A stretch of DNA of 31,901 bases from Candidatus Methanogaster sp. UBA203 (GCA_002503595.1 DASC01000189.1:1-31901), one strand, 5' to 3'. Positions 16,956 through 24,554 are shown, counted from the stretch's first letter. Notes: generated by a model from the sequence alone, not told the origin. Translations and numbers: made by a program.

Positions 16956-17121
16956 AGCGCGCAATCTCACAAAACATAATCACAATGAGCTCATCATACC
17001 AGAATGAGATCGATCCGACCTATACCGCGCCAACCACCCATCCAGGACACTACCGGATGCCTTCCTCGGTCTTTCCGATTCAGACACCCGGCGTATCCAC
17101 AAACGTAAGCTATCTCTGCCC

Positions 17122-19311
17122 CTACTGGCTCACAAAGTCGCTCGGCTTTGGAATCCCTGGCTTCAAGCCCTTCCGCGTCCTGATCTGTGAAACGATCTCA
17201 GGAAGCAGGTTCTTTGGAAGCGACTCAAAGCCTGCAAACTCGGTGCTCCAGAGCGCTCTCCCTTCGGTTGCCGACCTGATATCGCCTGCAAACCCGAACA
17301 ACTCTGCGACCGGCGTCTTCGCCTCGATGTCTGTGACATCGCCTTCCTGTGTCATGTTCAGTATCGCGCCTCTCCGCCCCTGGATCTCTGATATCGCGCC
17401 GCCCATGTGGTCCTGCGGCACCTGGATAAAGACCTTCTGGAACGGTTCGAGCAGCGTCACGTCTGACATCAGGATCCCTGCCTGAATCGCCTGCCTGACT
17501 GCCGGGATCACCTGCGCGGGACCGCGGTGCACGGCATCCTCGTGGAGCTTGACATCGACCAGTCTCAGCTTGACGCCCTGACACGGCTCCCTTGACATCG
17601 GTCCGGCAGTGGTCGCCTCCTCGAATCCCTCGATGATCAGTTCCATCGTCTCGCGGAGATACTGGACACCCTTGGTCATATCGAGAAGGATGTTCGATTC
17701 CGAGATTGCAGCGATACTCTTTGCCTCATCCTTGTTCATGCCGACCTCCATCAGCTTATCCCGCCGCTCAATCTTGTCCATCCGCATGCTGATCTCGCCG
17801 GATTTGATCAGGTCGATGACCTCCGGTTCGAGAGGCGAAACCTCGATGTAGAACCGGTTATGCCTGTTCGGTGACTTACCTTCGACCGGTCCTGCACGCC
17901 CTGTCACTGTCTCGCGGTACGCCACGATCGGCTCGGAAGTGGTGATCTCGACACCCTTATCCCGCTCGATCCGGTGGGCTACGACCTCGAGATGCAGTTC
18001 GCCCATCCCTGCGAGCAGGTGTTCGCCGGTCTCCTCGTCGATCTTGACCTGCAGCGTCGGATCCTCCTTTGAGACCTGCCTTAAAACCTCGACCAGTTTC
18101 GGGAGGTCTCGCATGTGCTTTGCCTCGACTGCAACCGTAACCACTGGCTCGCTTGCGTGTGTGATCGTCTCGAACGGATACATCTCTGAAAGCGTCGTTG
18201 CAGTGCTCCCGACGATCGCATTCTTTAGTCCCGTCACCGCTACAATATTCCCTGCCGGGATCTTCTCGACCTCAACCCGATCCGGTCCCATGAAGACCCC
18301 GACCTGCTGGATCCGGTCGGTGTTTGATGCGCCTGATATGTACAGTTCCTGACCGCGGACGATCGTTCCGCTGAAGAGCCTGCCTGTCGCAATCTCGCCG
18401 GCATGGGGATCTCTCGTGATCTTCGTGACCATGAGCGCGGTATCGCCATCCGGATCGCACGAAGCCATCTGCTTCCCGATCTCGGAATCCGCATCGCCGT
18501 GCCAGATCACAGGAACCCGCCGCTTCTGGGCTACGAGCGGGTCTGGCAGATGCTTGATGATCATATCGTTTAATACTTCATGGAGCGGGCACCTCGCTGC
18601 AAGCTCCTTCATATTATTATCTTTACAATAATTATATACATCTTTGAAACCTATATTGCTCTTCTGCATGTAGGTAACGCTTATCGCCCAGTTGTACAAC
18701 GCTGATCCGAATGCCACGGTTCCGTTTGCCGCATCGAGCCGCCACTCTTTGTATTTCTCCTCGCTCATCCCTTTGATGAGTTTATTCACATTATCGATCA
18801 CTTTCCCGAGTTTGATCTGCATCGTCTCAGGATCGACCTGGAGTTCGTTGATCAACCGGTCGACCTTGTTCACGAAGAGAACCGGCGTGACATTCTCCTT
18901 GAGTGCCTGCCGGAGCACGGTCTCTGTCTGCGGCATCGCGCCTTCGACCGCATCGACCACGACGACCGCACCATCAACAGCGCGCATCGCTCGTGTAACG
19001 TCGCCTCCGAAGTCCACGTGACCGGGAGTGTCTATGAGATTGATCAGGTATTCCTCACCCTCAAACTCGTGCACCATCGAGACGTTTGCAGCATCGATGG
19101 TGATGCCTCGCTCCTGCTCCTCCTCATCCGAATCCATGAAGAGCTGCGTGCCTGCAAGTTCCTTCGAGATCATGCCAGCGCCTGCAAGCAGATTATCCGT
19201 GAGTGTGGTTTTGCCATGATCGATATGCGCAACTATACCGATGTTTCTGATGTTTTCGGGTTGACTCATCAGGTCCCGAACACGTTCGACCATTTTTTTC
19301 TTTACGCCCAT
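17122..19311 (-). CDS. fusA: Translation elongation factor 2 (aEF-2)
   Basis: The full-length 729-residue EF-2 is the GTPase that drives ribosomal translocation in archaea. G1 is AHIDHGKTT (28-36), the switch II region is DTPGHVDFGGDV (94-105), and G4 is NKVD (148-151). The domain IV tip has LHEDAVHRGPAQVIPAVR, with His595 as the diphthamide site. All expected domains are present and the sequence is typical of methanogen-side Euryarchaeota. The ATG at 19311 has an AGAGGT ribosome binding site. The gene ends at TAG at the expected C-terminus, with another TAG four codons downstream, so TAG acts as a stop in a highly expressed essential gene here. purE lies 57 bases upstream in the same orientation. 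Confidence 0.97.
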   Translation of the reverse strand: MGVKKKMVERVRDLMSQPENIRNIGIVAHIDHGKTTLTDNLLAGAGMISKELAGTQLFMDSDEEEQERGITIDAANVSMVHEFEGEEYLINLIDTPGHVDFGGDVTRAMRAVDGAVVVVDAVEGAMPQTETVLRQALKENVTPVLFVNKVDRLINELQVDPETMQIKLGKVIDNVNKLIKGMSEEKYKEWRLDAANGTVAFGSALYNWAISVTYMQKSNIGFKDVYNYCKDNNMKELAARCPLHEVLNDMIIKHLPDPLVAQKRRVPVIWHGDADSEIGKQMASCDPDGDTALMVTKITRDPHAGEIATGRLFSGTIVRGQELYISGASNTDRIQQVGVFMGPDRVEVEKIPAGNIVAVTGLKNAIVGSTATTLSEMYPFETITHASEPVVTVAVEAKHMRDLPKLVEVLRQVSKEDPTLQVKIDEETGEHLLAGMGELHLEVVAHRIERDKGVEITTSEPIVAYRETVTGRAGPVEGKSPNRHNRFYIEVSPLEPEVIDLIKSGEISMRMDKIERRDKLMEVGMNKDEAKSIAAISESNILLDMTKGVQYLRETMELIIEGFEEATTAGPMSREPCQGVKLRLVDVKLHEDAVHRGPAQVIPAVRQAIQAGILMSDVTLLEPFQKVFIQVPQDHMGGAISEIQGRRGAILNMTQEGDVTDIEAKTPVAELFGFAGDIRSATEGRALWSTEFAGFESLPKNLLPEIVSQIRTRKGLKPGIPKPSDFVSQ

Positions 19312-19368
19312 ATATTGTACCTCTAATTAAAATTATTAGATCGCAAACACTTATTGATTTCTGTAGTC

Positions 19369-19764
19369 TTAAGGATTGTCACGCATCAACAGCATCCGTA
19401 TCGCGAGATGCGCAGCATTCGTGCCGTTATCGATTCCGACACAGGCTACCGGAACTCCCACCGGCATCTGCACAATCGAGAGCAGCGCATCAAGCCCACC
19501 GAGTTTCTTGCTAACCGGAACCCCGATAACCGGCTTATCCGTCCTTGCAGCAACAACACCGGGCAGTGCTGCCGATAATCCAGCAATCGCAATAAATACC
19601 CGCGCATCACTCTCCCTGATATAATCGTCCAGTTTTTCAGGATTTCGATGCGCAGAGATAACTTGAAGATTGTAGTCGTAACCACCCCTTTTCAGAACCC
19701 CGATTACCTGATCCGCGATATCCATATCGGATTCTGACCCCAGAATTATCGCAATTCCTGGCAT
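19369..19764 (-). CDS. purE: PurE, N5-carboxyaminoimidazole ribonucleotide mutase
   Basis: The 131-residue protein has the PurE signatures GSESDMD (9-15), SAHRNPEKL (38-46), IAGLSAALPGVVA and the C-terminal SIVQMPVGVPVACVGIDNG with a final Asn-Ala-Ala helix. PurE converts carboxyaminoimidazole ribonucleotide (or AIR plus CO2 in class II enzymes) to 4-carboxy-AIR in purine synthesis. The protein is somewhat shorter than many bacterial PurE proteins but has the full core. Its ATG overlaps the chorismate mutase stop by one base (TAATG), so the two are co-translated. The PurK partner is not in the window. Confidence 0.93.
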   Translation of the reverse strand: MPGIAIILGSESDMDIADQVIGVLKRGGYDYNLQVISAHRNPEKLDDYIRESDARVFIAIAGLSAALPGVVAARTDKPVIGVPVSKKLGGLDALLSIVQMPVGVPVACVGIDNGTNAAHLAIRMLLMRDNP

Positions 19765-20048
19765 TATGGCAGGTTTCCTTCGCCGCTCAGTTCATGCTGG
19801 CGTTCGATGTTCATCCGGATCAAGATCTCATAGATCTGCTTGATCGAACCGATATCGAGATTCAGTTCGGTTGCGTAATCGATGGCTCGATTCAAGACGA
19901 CCTGTTCCTGCATATTGTCCTCGATACTCTTCCCATCCACTTTTTTTAACTCCAGAACCGTGCCTGCAAGTTCGGTACGGTCTGCGATCGATTTCAGTAT
20001 CTGCTTATCGATTGTTTCAATTTTTTCTCTGATGTCCAACAGTTCCAT
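19764..20048 (-). CDS. aroQ: Chorismate mutase, AroQ type
   Basis: The 94-residue all-helical protein begins LLDIREKIETIDKQILKSIA and continues DRTELAGTVLELKK, matching the helix 1 pattern of AroQ chorismate mutases ('LRxxIDxIDxxILxLLxxR'). Arg6 and Arg22 would be the substrate-binding arginines. It rearranges chorismate to prephenate for Phe and Tyr synthesis. It is co-translated with purE. Its first 32 codons and the upstream 70 bases are duplicated at 21723-21882, so its present promoter is one of two copies, and foreign DNA now lies just upstream. Confidence 0.9.
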   Translation of the reverse strand: MELLDIREKIETIDKQILKSIADRTELAGTVLELKKVDGKSIEDNMQEQVVLNRAIDYATELNLDIGSIKQIYEILIRMNIERQHELSGEGNLP

Positions 20049-20120
20049 GTTATCACCTCGTGTGTATTATCCTTGTTGATACTCTATTTTAGTATATCTC
20101 TGCCGTGCGCATGAAGTTTT
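19961..20120 (+). repeat. Direct repeat, copy 1 (intact chorismate mutase 5' end and promoter)
   Basis: This is 160 bases long, with 15 differences from 21723-21882 by my count (about 91% identity). It includes the first 29 or so codons and about 70 bases upstream. Beyond 20121 the two copies have nothing in common. Confidence 0.88.
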
Positions 20121-20212
20121 GGCTCTTTGACAATCCGCGAGTACAAGCATCTCATAGATGATTCCTGCCTGTGTGGTATTGAGTGCTTAGGGATCACGAA
20201 TGCCACGTTTGA

Positions 20213-20257
20213 ACGAATTGCACAAATGCTAAAATGGAATACATTTGTGTCATTCGT
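20213..20257. repeat. Hairpin in the foreign spacer upstream of chorismate mutase
   Basis: ACGAATTGCACAAATG (20213-20228) and CATTTGTGTCATTCGT (20242-20257) pair at 14 of 16 positions around a 13-base loop. TCATTCGTCC at its right arm recurs at 21669-21678 near the other end of the insert. It could be a recombination site, a terminator or a remnant of a mobile element end. The surrounding 20122-20378 holds no gene. Confidence 0.6.
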
Positions 20258-20378
20258 CCGGGACGCGTGAGTTCGTGATAAAAACGGTAATAAGAATACT
20301 GAATCCGGGTAAAAATTCTCCAAAACAAATGCGGAGTGATTATATGGGTGATCGATTTGACGAAGTTTTGGAACACTC

Positions 20379-20801
20379 TCACGCGAGATATCGCTCAAGC
20401 CGCCGAAGGTTAAAATTTTCGTCCAGAGATTGGACAATAAATGTGACATCGATATTGGCAGCAATCAACTGAAAATCTACTTTTTTCCCTGGTGTTTTTC
20501 TTTTGAGCAGAGATTTACGCTGTAAAATCTCATGGATTATTGAAAAAGTATTTTCATCATAAAAATTGGCTACCACCCAATCCCCAACAGCAGGATAATC
20601 CACCGGGGAAGCCGCGTTGTATATTATTTTCCAAATTAATTCAGCGATAACATCATTCTCACCATTGTTTATCGTATAGCTGTCTTTATGAACAGCAATC
20701 ACTCTTGCTATCTCCAGTCCCTCCAAATTACCAGGATCAACAGTATTCTGGAACCATTTGTCAAAACATAGTTTTTCTATAGTAGATGAAATGTTTTTCA
20801 T
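20379..20801 (-). pseudogene. rsgA: RsgA/YjeQ GTPase, N-terminal half only
   Basis: The ORF encodes the OB-fold part of ribosome small-subunit-dependent GTPase A: ARVIAVHKDSYTI, YPAVGDWVVANFYDEN and LLKRKTPGKKVDFQLIAANI, ending DVTFIVQSLDENFNLRRLER-YLA. The family continues here into the circularly permuted GTPase domain, but TGA follows and the downstream bases are unrelated. No G1-G4 motif exists, so GTPase function is lost. The ATG at 20801 (or GTG at 20816) follows directly after the attC-like site, as a second cassette would. The stretch is more AT-rich than its neighbours. RsgA is mainly bacterial, consistent with transfer. Confidence 0.75.
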
Positions 20802-20814
20802 GGGTACCTTGGAC

Positions 20815-20896
20815 ACCTAACGTTGTGCATGACCGTCTTTGGAAAGACGTGCGAAGCGCGGCTTTCCAAAGTACGTGTCGATGCATCTTGTTAGGC
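20815..20896 (-). other. attC-like recombination site of an integron gene cassette
   Basis: The ends are ACCTAAC (20815-20821) and GTTAGGC (20890-20896), fitting RYYYAAC and GTTRRRY exactly. Between them is an imperfect palindrome: CTTTGGAAAG (20837-20846) pairs perfectly with CTTTCCAAAG (20862-20871), and TGCAT pairs with ATGCA nearer the boxes, leaving unpaired bases as in attC hairpins. The stop codon of the methyltransferase lies inside the box at 20890-20896, a hallmark of cassette genes. At 82 bases its length is within the usual range. Confidence 0.78.
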
Positions 20897-21657
20897 CCTC
20901 TCCATTACATAGAATACGTACCCATAGCTGTCTTCTGAGCAGCCAAAGACTCGGATCTCTTCTATGGTCTCGGCTGCAAAGGCTCTGACATCTTTGTCTG
21001 GATGGTCAAGAAGGCCTTGGGCTCGGGGTTCCAGTATGTCGTAGTACCCCTCGACCCACGTCTCTCTCGGTAGAGTATGCGTAGCGAGGACGCTGTAGCC
21101 AGCGTCCTCCGCTACGGCCCTATTTTCATCGGCACTGCGCATATCCGGATAGCCAGCGTTGAAGAACTGGCGCACATCAGCAGGGACGTCGGATCGCAAC
21201 CACGACAGCTCGCTGACAACTGCGAAACCGCCCGGTTTCACAGCGGAGTACCATGTCTTGAGCGCATTGGGAAATCCAATATTGTAAGCTGCCCCCTCAG
21301 ACCATAGCAGGTCAATTTGCTGAAACGTGTTTGGAATGTCTGCCATGTCCATACAGTGTGTTTGAACAAGGTGCTCAATTCCGGCCTCCTTGGCGCGTTG
21401 GACGAGGCTGGCCAAGAACGGTTGGTAGGAATCAACTGCATGCACTATCATTTGGAGCTGGTTTGCCAGCGCCAAGGTGTGTCGTCCCGCGCCACACCCT
21501 GCGTCCACAATCAATTCATGGGGTGACTGTGGTAGCATATCGAGAACTTTTAGCGTATCAAAATCACTCCCAGGACCCAGTTTCTCCATACCCCCGAAAA
21601 GCAGGTCAATAGGATTGGCGTTACTCATTGCATTGTCTCCTTTATCTCTGGCCTAAC
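20821..21657 (-). mobile_element. Integron-type gene cassette carrying a methyltransferase
   Basis: Reading the minus strand, a GTTAGGC core (21657-21651) is followed 22 bases later by a methyltransferase start. The gene fills the unit, its stop enters the attC-like site, and the unit ends at a second core GTTAGGT (20821-20815). Both expected crossover points (G^TT) are thus present, giving a circle of about 836 bases. No integrase gene, attI or further complete attC is visible, so this would be an isolated cassette or a small integrase-less cluster. Confidence 0.72.
20891..21628 (-). CDS. Class I SAM-dependent methyltransferase (cassette gene)
   Basis: The 245-residue protein has motif I LIVDAGCGAGRHTLAL (about 39-54), an acidic strand ending VHAVDSY, motif post-I DMADIPN, motif IV-like IDLLWSEGAAYNIGF, and LKTWYSAVKPGGFAVVSELS (motif VI). 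This is a complete Methyltransf_11/25-type fold acting on an unknown small molecule. The sequence looks bacterial rather than archaeal, an impression from motif style only. AAAGGAG lies about nine bases before the ATG. It is the payload of the integron-like cassette and is read in the same direction as chorismate mutase and purE. Without an integron promoter, expression may rely on the duplicated chorismate mutase promoter upstream at 21811-21882. Confidence 0.88.
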   Translation of the reverse strand: MSNANPIDLLFGGMEKLGPGSDFDTLKVLDMLPQSPHELIVDAGCGAGRHTLALANQLQMIVHAVDSYQPFLASLVQRAKEAGIEHLVQTHCMDMADIPNTFQQIDLLWSEGAAYNIGFPNALKTWYSAVKPGGFAVVSELSWLRSDVPADVRQFFNAGYPDMRSADENRAVAEDAGYSVLATHTLPRETWVEGYYDILEPRAQGLLDHPDKDVRAFAAETIEEIRVFGCSEDSYGYVFYVMERA

Positions 21658-21711
21658 AAAGAGCGTTTTATCATTCGTCCCGCCCCAGAAACATCTCAAA
21701 TATTTAGTGTA

Positions 21712-21810
21712 ACTCGGAACCATGCCTGCAAGTTCGGTGCGGTCTGCGACCAATTTCAGTATCTCCTTATCGATTGTTTCAATTTTTTCTCTGACATCTG
21801 GAAGTTCCAT
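21712..21810 (-). pseudogene. Truncated duplicate of chorismate mutase
   Basis: The ORF begins LPDVREKIETIDKEILKLVA and continues DRTELAGMV, nearly identical to the first 31 residues of the intact gene. It then diverges into unrelated residues and runs on to the cassette at 21625. It lacks helices 2 and 3 and cannot be a functional mutase. Confidence 0.85.
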
Positions 21811-21882
21811 GCTATCGCCTCGTTTGTATTATCCTTGTTGATACTCTATTTTAGCATATCTCTGCCGTACGCATGAAGTTTT
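21723..21882 (+). repeat. Direct repeat, copy 2 (truncated chorismate mutase 5' end and promoter)
   Basis: This is the partner of 19961-20120. It abuts the ccdA upstream region, so this is probably the original position of the chorismate mutase promoter. The 1.6 kb between the copies is the insert. Confidence 0.88.
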
Positions 21883-21968
21883 GCTCTGCCACAGCCACAT
21901 CTGGACGCGGGATTAGGGGTCGGTCGTTCACCCCAAGTATTAACACTTTGGCGCGCCGATTATAGCTT

Positions 21969-22694
21969 ATGACTGACCCCCAGATCCCTTCGCTCATCGC
22001 CGCATTCGGAGCCGGAGTCTTAAGCGTGCTGTCGCCGTGCGTGCTCCCGCTGTTGCCAGCGATCATGGCGTACTCCTCCGAACAGGGTAAACTGCGCCCT
22101 CTGGCGATTGTAGCCGGACTCTGCATCTCCTTCACAGCAATGGGTGTGATATTCTCGGCATTCGGCTCTACCGTCTATGCGTATCGCGGATATATGGAGG
22201 CGATCGCCGAGATCATGATCATCGCGCTTGGGATTGTCATGCTATTCGACCTGCCAGTGTTTGACAGGTTAAGCGCACTTGCACCACAACTTACGCCGCA
22301 GAGTACCCAGGGGGAGGGTCTTTTCGGGGGTCTGCTGCTCGGGCTGTCGCTCGGAATCGTCTGGATTCCGTGCATCGGACCGCTGATCGGTAGCGTCCTT
22401 GCGACGGTCATACCCGAAGGCGACATTCTGTACGGCGGGACTGTGCTGTTCATCTATTCGCTCGGGCTTGCAATCCCGATGCTTGGAATCGCGTATGCAA
22501 CCAGCACACTGACCGGGCACGTGAGAGGACTGTCACGGCACAGCATGATCATCAGAAGAATCGCAGGGGGCGTGCTGATCCTGGTCGGGCTCGGGATGGT
22601 GCTCGGGGTGTATAACCTCTTCTGGGGGTGGGCTGTGGATGCCATCTACACGATCCGATCGGATCTGTCAGGGATTATAGATCCTCTGACCTGA
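21969..22694 (+). CDS. ccdA: CcdA-like thiol/disulfide membrane transporter
   Basis: The 241-residue protein has six predicted membrane helices and the two reactive cysteines of the CcdA/DsbD-beta family: SVLSPCVLPLLPAI (Cys24) and GIVWIPCIGPLIG (Cys135). CcdA carries reducing equivalents across the membrane to extracytoplasmic thioredoxin-like proteins, for cytochrome c maturation or other disulfide handling. A secreted protein rich in cysteine is encoded 16 bases downstream in the same direction, so a shared oxidative-folding role is plausible. No strong ribosome binding site is seen; the short upstream region suggests a leaderless or near-leaderless transcript. Confidence 0.88.
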   Translation: MTDPQIPSLIAAFGAGVLSVLSPCVLPLLPAIMAYSSEQGKLRPLAIVAGLCISFTAMGVIFSAFGSTVYAYRGYMEAIAEIMIIALGIVMLFDLPVFDRLSALAPQLTPQSTQGEGLFGGLLLGLSLGIVWIPCIGPLIGSVLATVIPEGDILYGGTVLFIYSLGLAIPMLGIAYATSTLTGHVRGLSRHSMIIRRIAGGVLILVGLGMVLGVYNLFWGWAVDAIYTIRSDLSGIIDPLT

Positions 22695-22710
22695 TGCGGA
22701 GGGGCGGAAC

Positions 22711-23790
22711 TTGAAAAAATGGATAATTACCATGGCAATTGTCCCTATCGCCGTGTTATCGCTGCTATTCGTGTTTCATGGCATATTCGACCCGGTCCGT
22801 GATATCCCGGATCCGTATTACCGGGACACAGGACACAATGTCACCAATAGATCCGAACTGATACATATCCTGCCGCTCCTCACGGGCGCATATCAGGAAG
22901 ATTATTTCGACTGCTCAGAGATGTCTGCTTTCATGGAGTGGTATCTCGAAGGGCACGGTGTCGATACCGTGATCGTCACCGGAGAGCGGAATCAGCCACA
23001 CAATATCTCTGCAGGGGGATTCGAGTACGAAAACGGTGCTGGAGATCATGCGTGGATCGTATCGAATGTAGCAGGGGAGAGATTTCTAATCGAGCCGACT
23101 CTTGCACGCGTCGTTCCAAAATCACTTGAGAGATACTATCTCGCTGATAAAACATACAATGATATTTATGATGCCGTGGGATCCAGCAGGTCTGTTGAGG
23201 AGTATGACTGGTGGGCTGTGGTGGATATCGGTTCTCCGGTGCCGTTTAAAACCCCGGTTTCATTGCCTGCCTCAACAGAGCTGGAAATAGAGATATTCGA
23301 TCGGGTAAATAATGAGCGTGCGGATAATGGACTTCCGGCTCTGGAACAGAACGATGAGCTCGCAGAAGTTGCTCGCGTGTATAGCAGCGATCTCGCAGCG
23401 CGCAGAGACTCCAGTAATGATGTCGATGAGGACAATGATGACGGTGATGACGAGTTGGGTGACTTATTAAAGAAAAGCGGGATATATTATTTCGATATCT
23501 CTATCGAACAGACGCTTTCGGTCCCGGGACCGGTCTACGACTACGAAGAGCTCTTACAAACATGCCTTGACGCATGGGCGCATGGCGAATCCGGAGAAGA
23601 TATTGAAGCATCGGATCTCGAGGAATCCGGGATAGGCGTGGCGGTCGACCCTGCTGGGAACGTATATGTAACCCAGGTCTCAATCAGGAAAATCCACTGC
23701 GGTTACAAGGGCGCGCCCTGCTGCAAGGAGCAAGGTTATTATCTATGGTGCTATAAACCATGGGAATGCAATCGAGGAATATGCGAATAA
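22711..23790 (+). CDS. Secreted transglutaminase-like/CAP-domain protein with a Cys-rich tail
   Basis: The start is TTG at 22711 behind GGAGGGGCGG. An N-terminal membrane segment (residues 4-25) anchors or exports it. Residues 55-135 look like a transglutaminase-like cysteine protease core: YFDCSEMSAFMEWYL (Cys68), GDHAWIVSN (His113) and FLIEPT (Glu128). Residues 195-325 resemble a CAP/SCP domain (IFDRVNNERADNGLPALEQN, then VYSSDLAARR and GIGVAVDPAGNVYVTQV), but the usual His after the first helix is Tyr and an Asp/Glu-rich insert is present. The last 30 residues hold six cysteines in a C-CC-C-C-C pattern, knottin-like. This is an extracytoplasmic enzyme or wall-associated protein of unknown substrate, next to CcdA. 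Confidence 0.7.
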   Translation: MKKWIITMAIVPIAVLSLLFVFHGIFDPVRDIPDPYYRDTGHNVTNRSELIHILPLLTGAYQEDYFDCSEMSAFMEWYLEGHGVDTVIVTGERNQPHNISAGGFEYENGAGDHAWIVSNVAGERFLIEPTLARVVPKSLERYYLADKTYNDIYDAVGSSRSVEEYDWWAVVDIGSPVPFKTPVSLPASTELEIEIFDRVNNERADNGLPALEQNDELAEVARVYSSDLAARRDSSNDVDEDNDDGDDELGDLLKKSGIYYFDISIEQTLSVPGPVYDYEELLQTCLDAWAHGESGEDIEASDLEESGIGVAVDPAGNVYVTQVSIRKIHCGYKGAPCCKEQGYYLWCYKPWECNRGICE

Positions 23791-23808
23791 TAAACAGGTA
23801 GGCTTATC

Positions 23809-24426
23809 ATGGCGATCCGGGACATAAAACCAACTCGATCCGAACTCATAGAACTGAAAAAGAAGATCAAACTCGCAGGGAGCGGGCACAAGCTGCTGAA
23901 GATGAAGCGCGACGGTCTCATTCTGGAGTTTTTTGAGTTGCTTCACAGGGCGAAGAATGTTAGATCCGAACTCGATTCCGCTTATGCGCTTGCGAACGAG
24001 AAGATGGGGCTTGCAAAGGCAGTAGAGGGTGCGGTTGCAATAAAATCGATCGCATTCGCACTCAAGGATGTTCCGCATATCGAACTCGAGAGCAAGAACG
24101 TGATGGGTGTGGTGGTTCCGAAGATCGAATCCTCCCGGGTACGAAAAGATATCTGCGAGCGTGGTTACGGCATTATAGGGACGAGTTCATGCCTCGATGA
24201 GGCGGTCGAGGCGCATGAGACACTCGTTGAAAAGATAATCGTTGCTGCCGAGATCGAGACCGCGATAAAGAAGCTGCTCGATGACATCGAACAGACCAAG
24301 CGGAGGGTCAACGCGCTTGAGTTCAAGGTAATTCCGGAACTAACCGAGGCAGAGCGGTTCATCAAACTGCGCCTCGAAGAGATGGAGCGCGAAAACACCT
24401 TCCGGCTGAAGCGGATCAAGGCATGA
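23809..24426 (+). CDS. atpD: A-type ATP synthase subunit D
   Basis: The 205-residue protein is the central stalk subunit D: IKPTRSELIELKKKIKLAGS near the N-terminus, GHKLLKMKRDGLI, and the C-terminal coil TKRRVNALEFKVIPEL followed by a charged helix ending in NTFRLKRIKA. Long N- and C-terminal coiled coils form the rotor axle within the A3B3 head. It is cytoplasmic and coupled to Na+ or H+ flow. No other ATP synthase subunit gene lies in the window, although in many archaea atpD follows atpA and atpB. Its stop overlaps the next small ORF in an ATGA. Confidence 0.95.
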   Translation: MAIRDIKPTRSELIELKKKIKLAGSGHKLLKMKRDGLILEFFELLHRAKNVRSELDSAYALANEKMGLAKAVEGAVAIKSIAFALKDVPHIELESKNVMGVVVPKIESSRVRKDICERGYGIIGTSSCLDEAVEAHETLVEKIIVAAEIETAIKKLLDDIEQTKRRVNALEFKVIPELTEAERFIKLRLEEMERENTFRLKRIKA

Positions 24427-24554
24427 TCGATGCGAACGACCCTGAACTCAGAGGGGGGCTGCTCAAGTGGGTATGGCTCATCTCGATCGCCATGCTCGTA
24501 CTTGGATATATCCTTATGTTTCTTCTGATTACTGGCAGACTCGAACTCAGGTGA
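24423..24554 (+). CDS. 43-residue membrane protein coupled to atpD
   Basis: ATG at 24423 overlaps the atpD stop by four bases. The protein is a short polar N-terminus, one membrane helix (about residues 16-37, WVWLISIAMLVLGYILMFLL) and a short RLELR tail. It ends in TGA at 24554, overlapping the convergent gene by eight bases. Translational coupling to atpD and a clear membrane segment make it likely real. A small accessory to the ATP synthase is possible but unproven. Confidence 0.6.
   Translation: MIDANDPELRGGLLKWVWLISIAMLVLGYILMFLLITGRLELR

Noticed and set aside
16916..17485. 189-residue plus-strand ORF
   Set aside because: Most of it is antisense to EF-2 and the rest has no recognisable protein signal.
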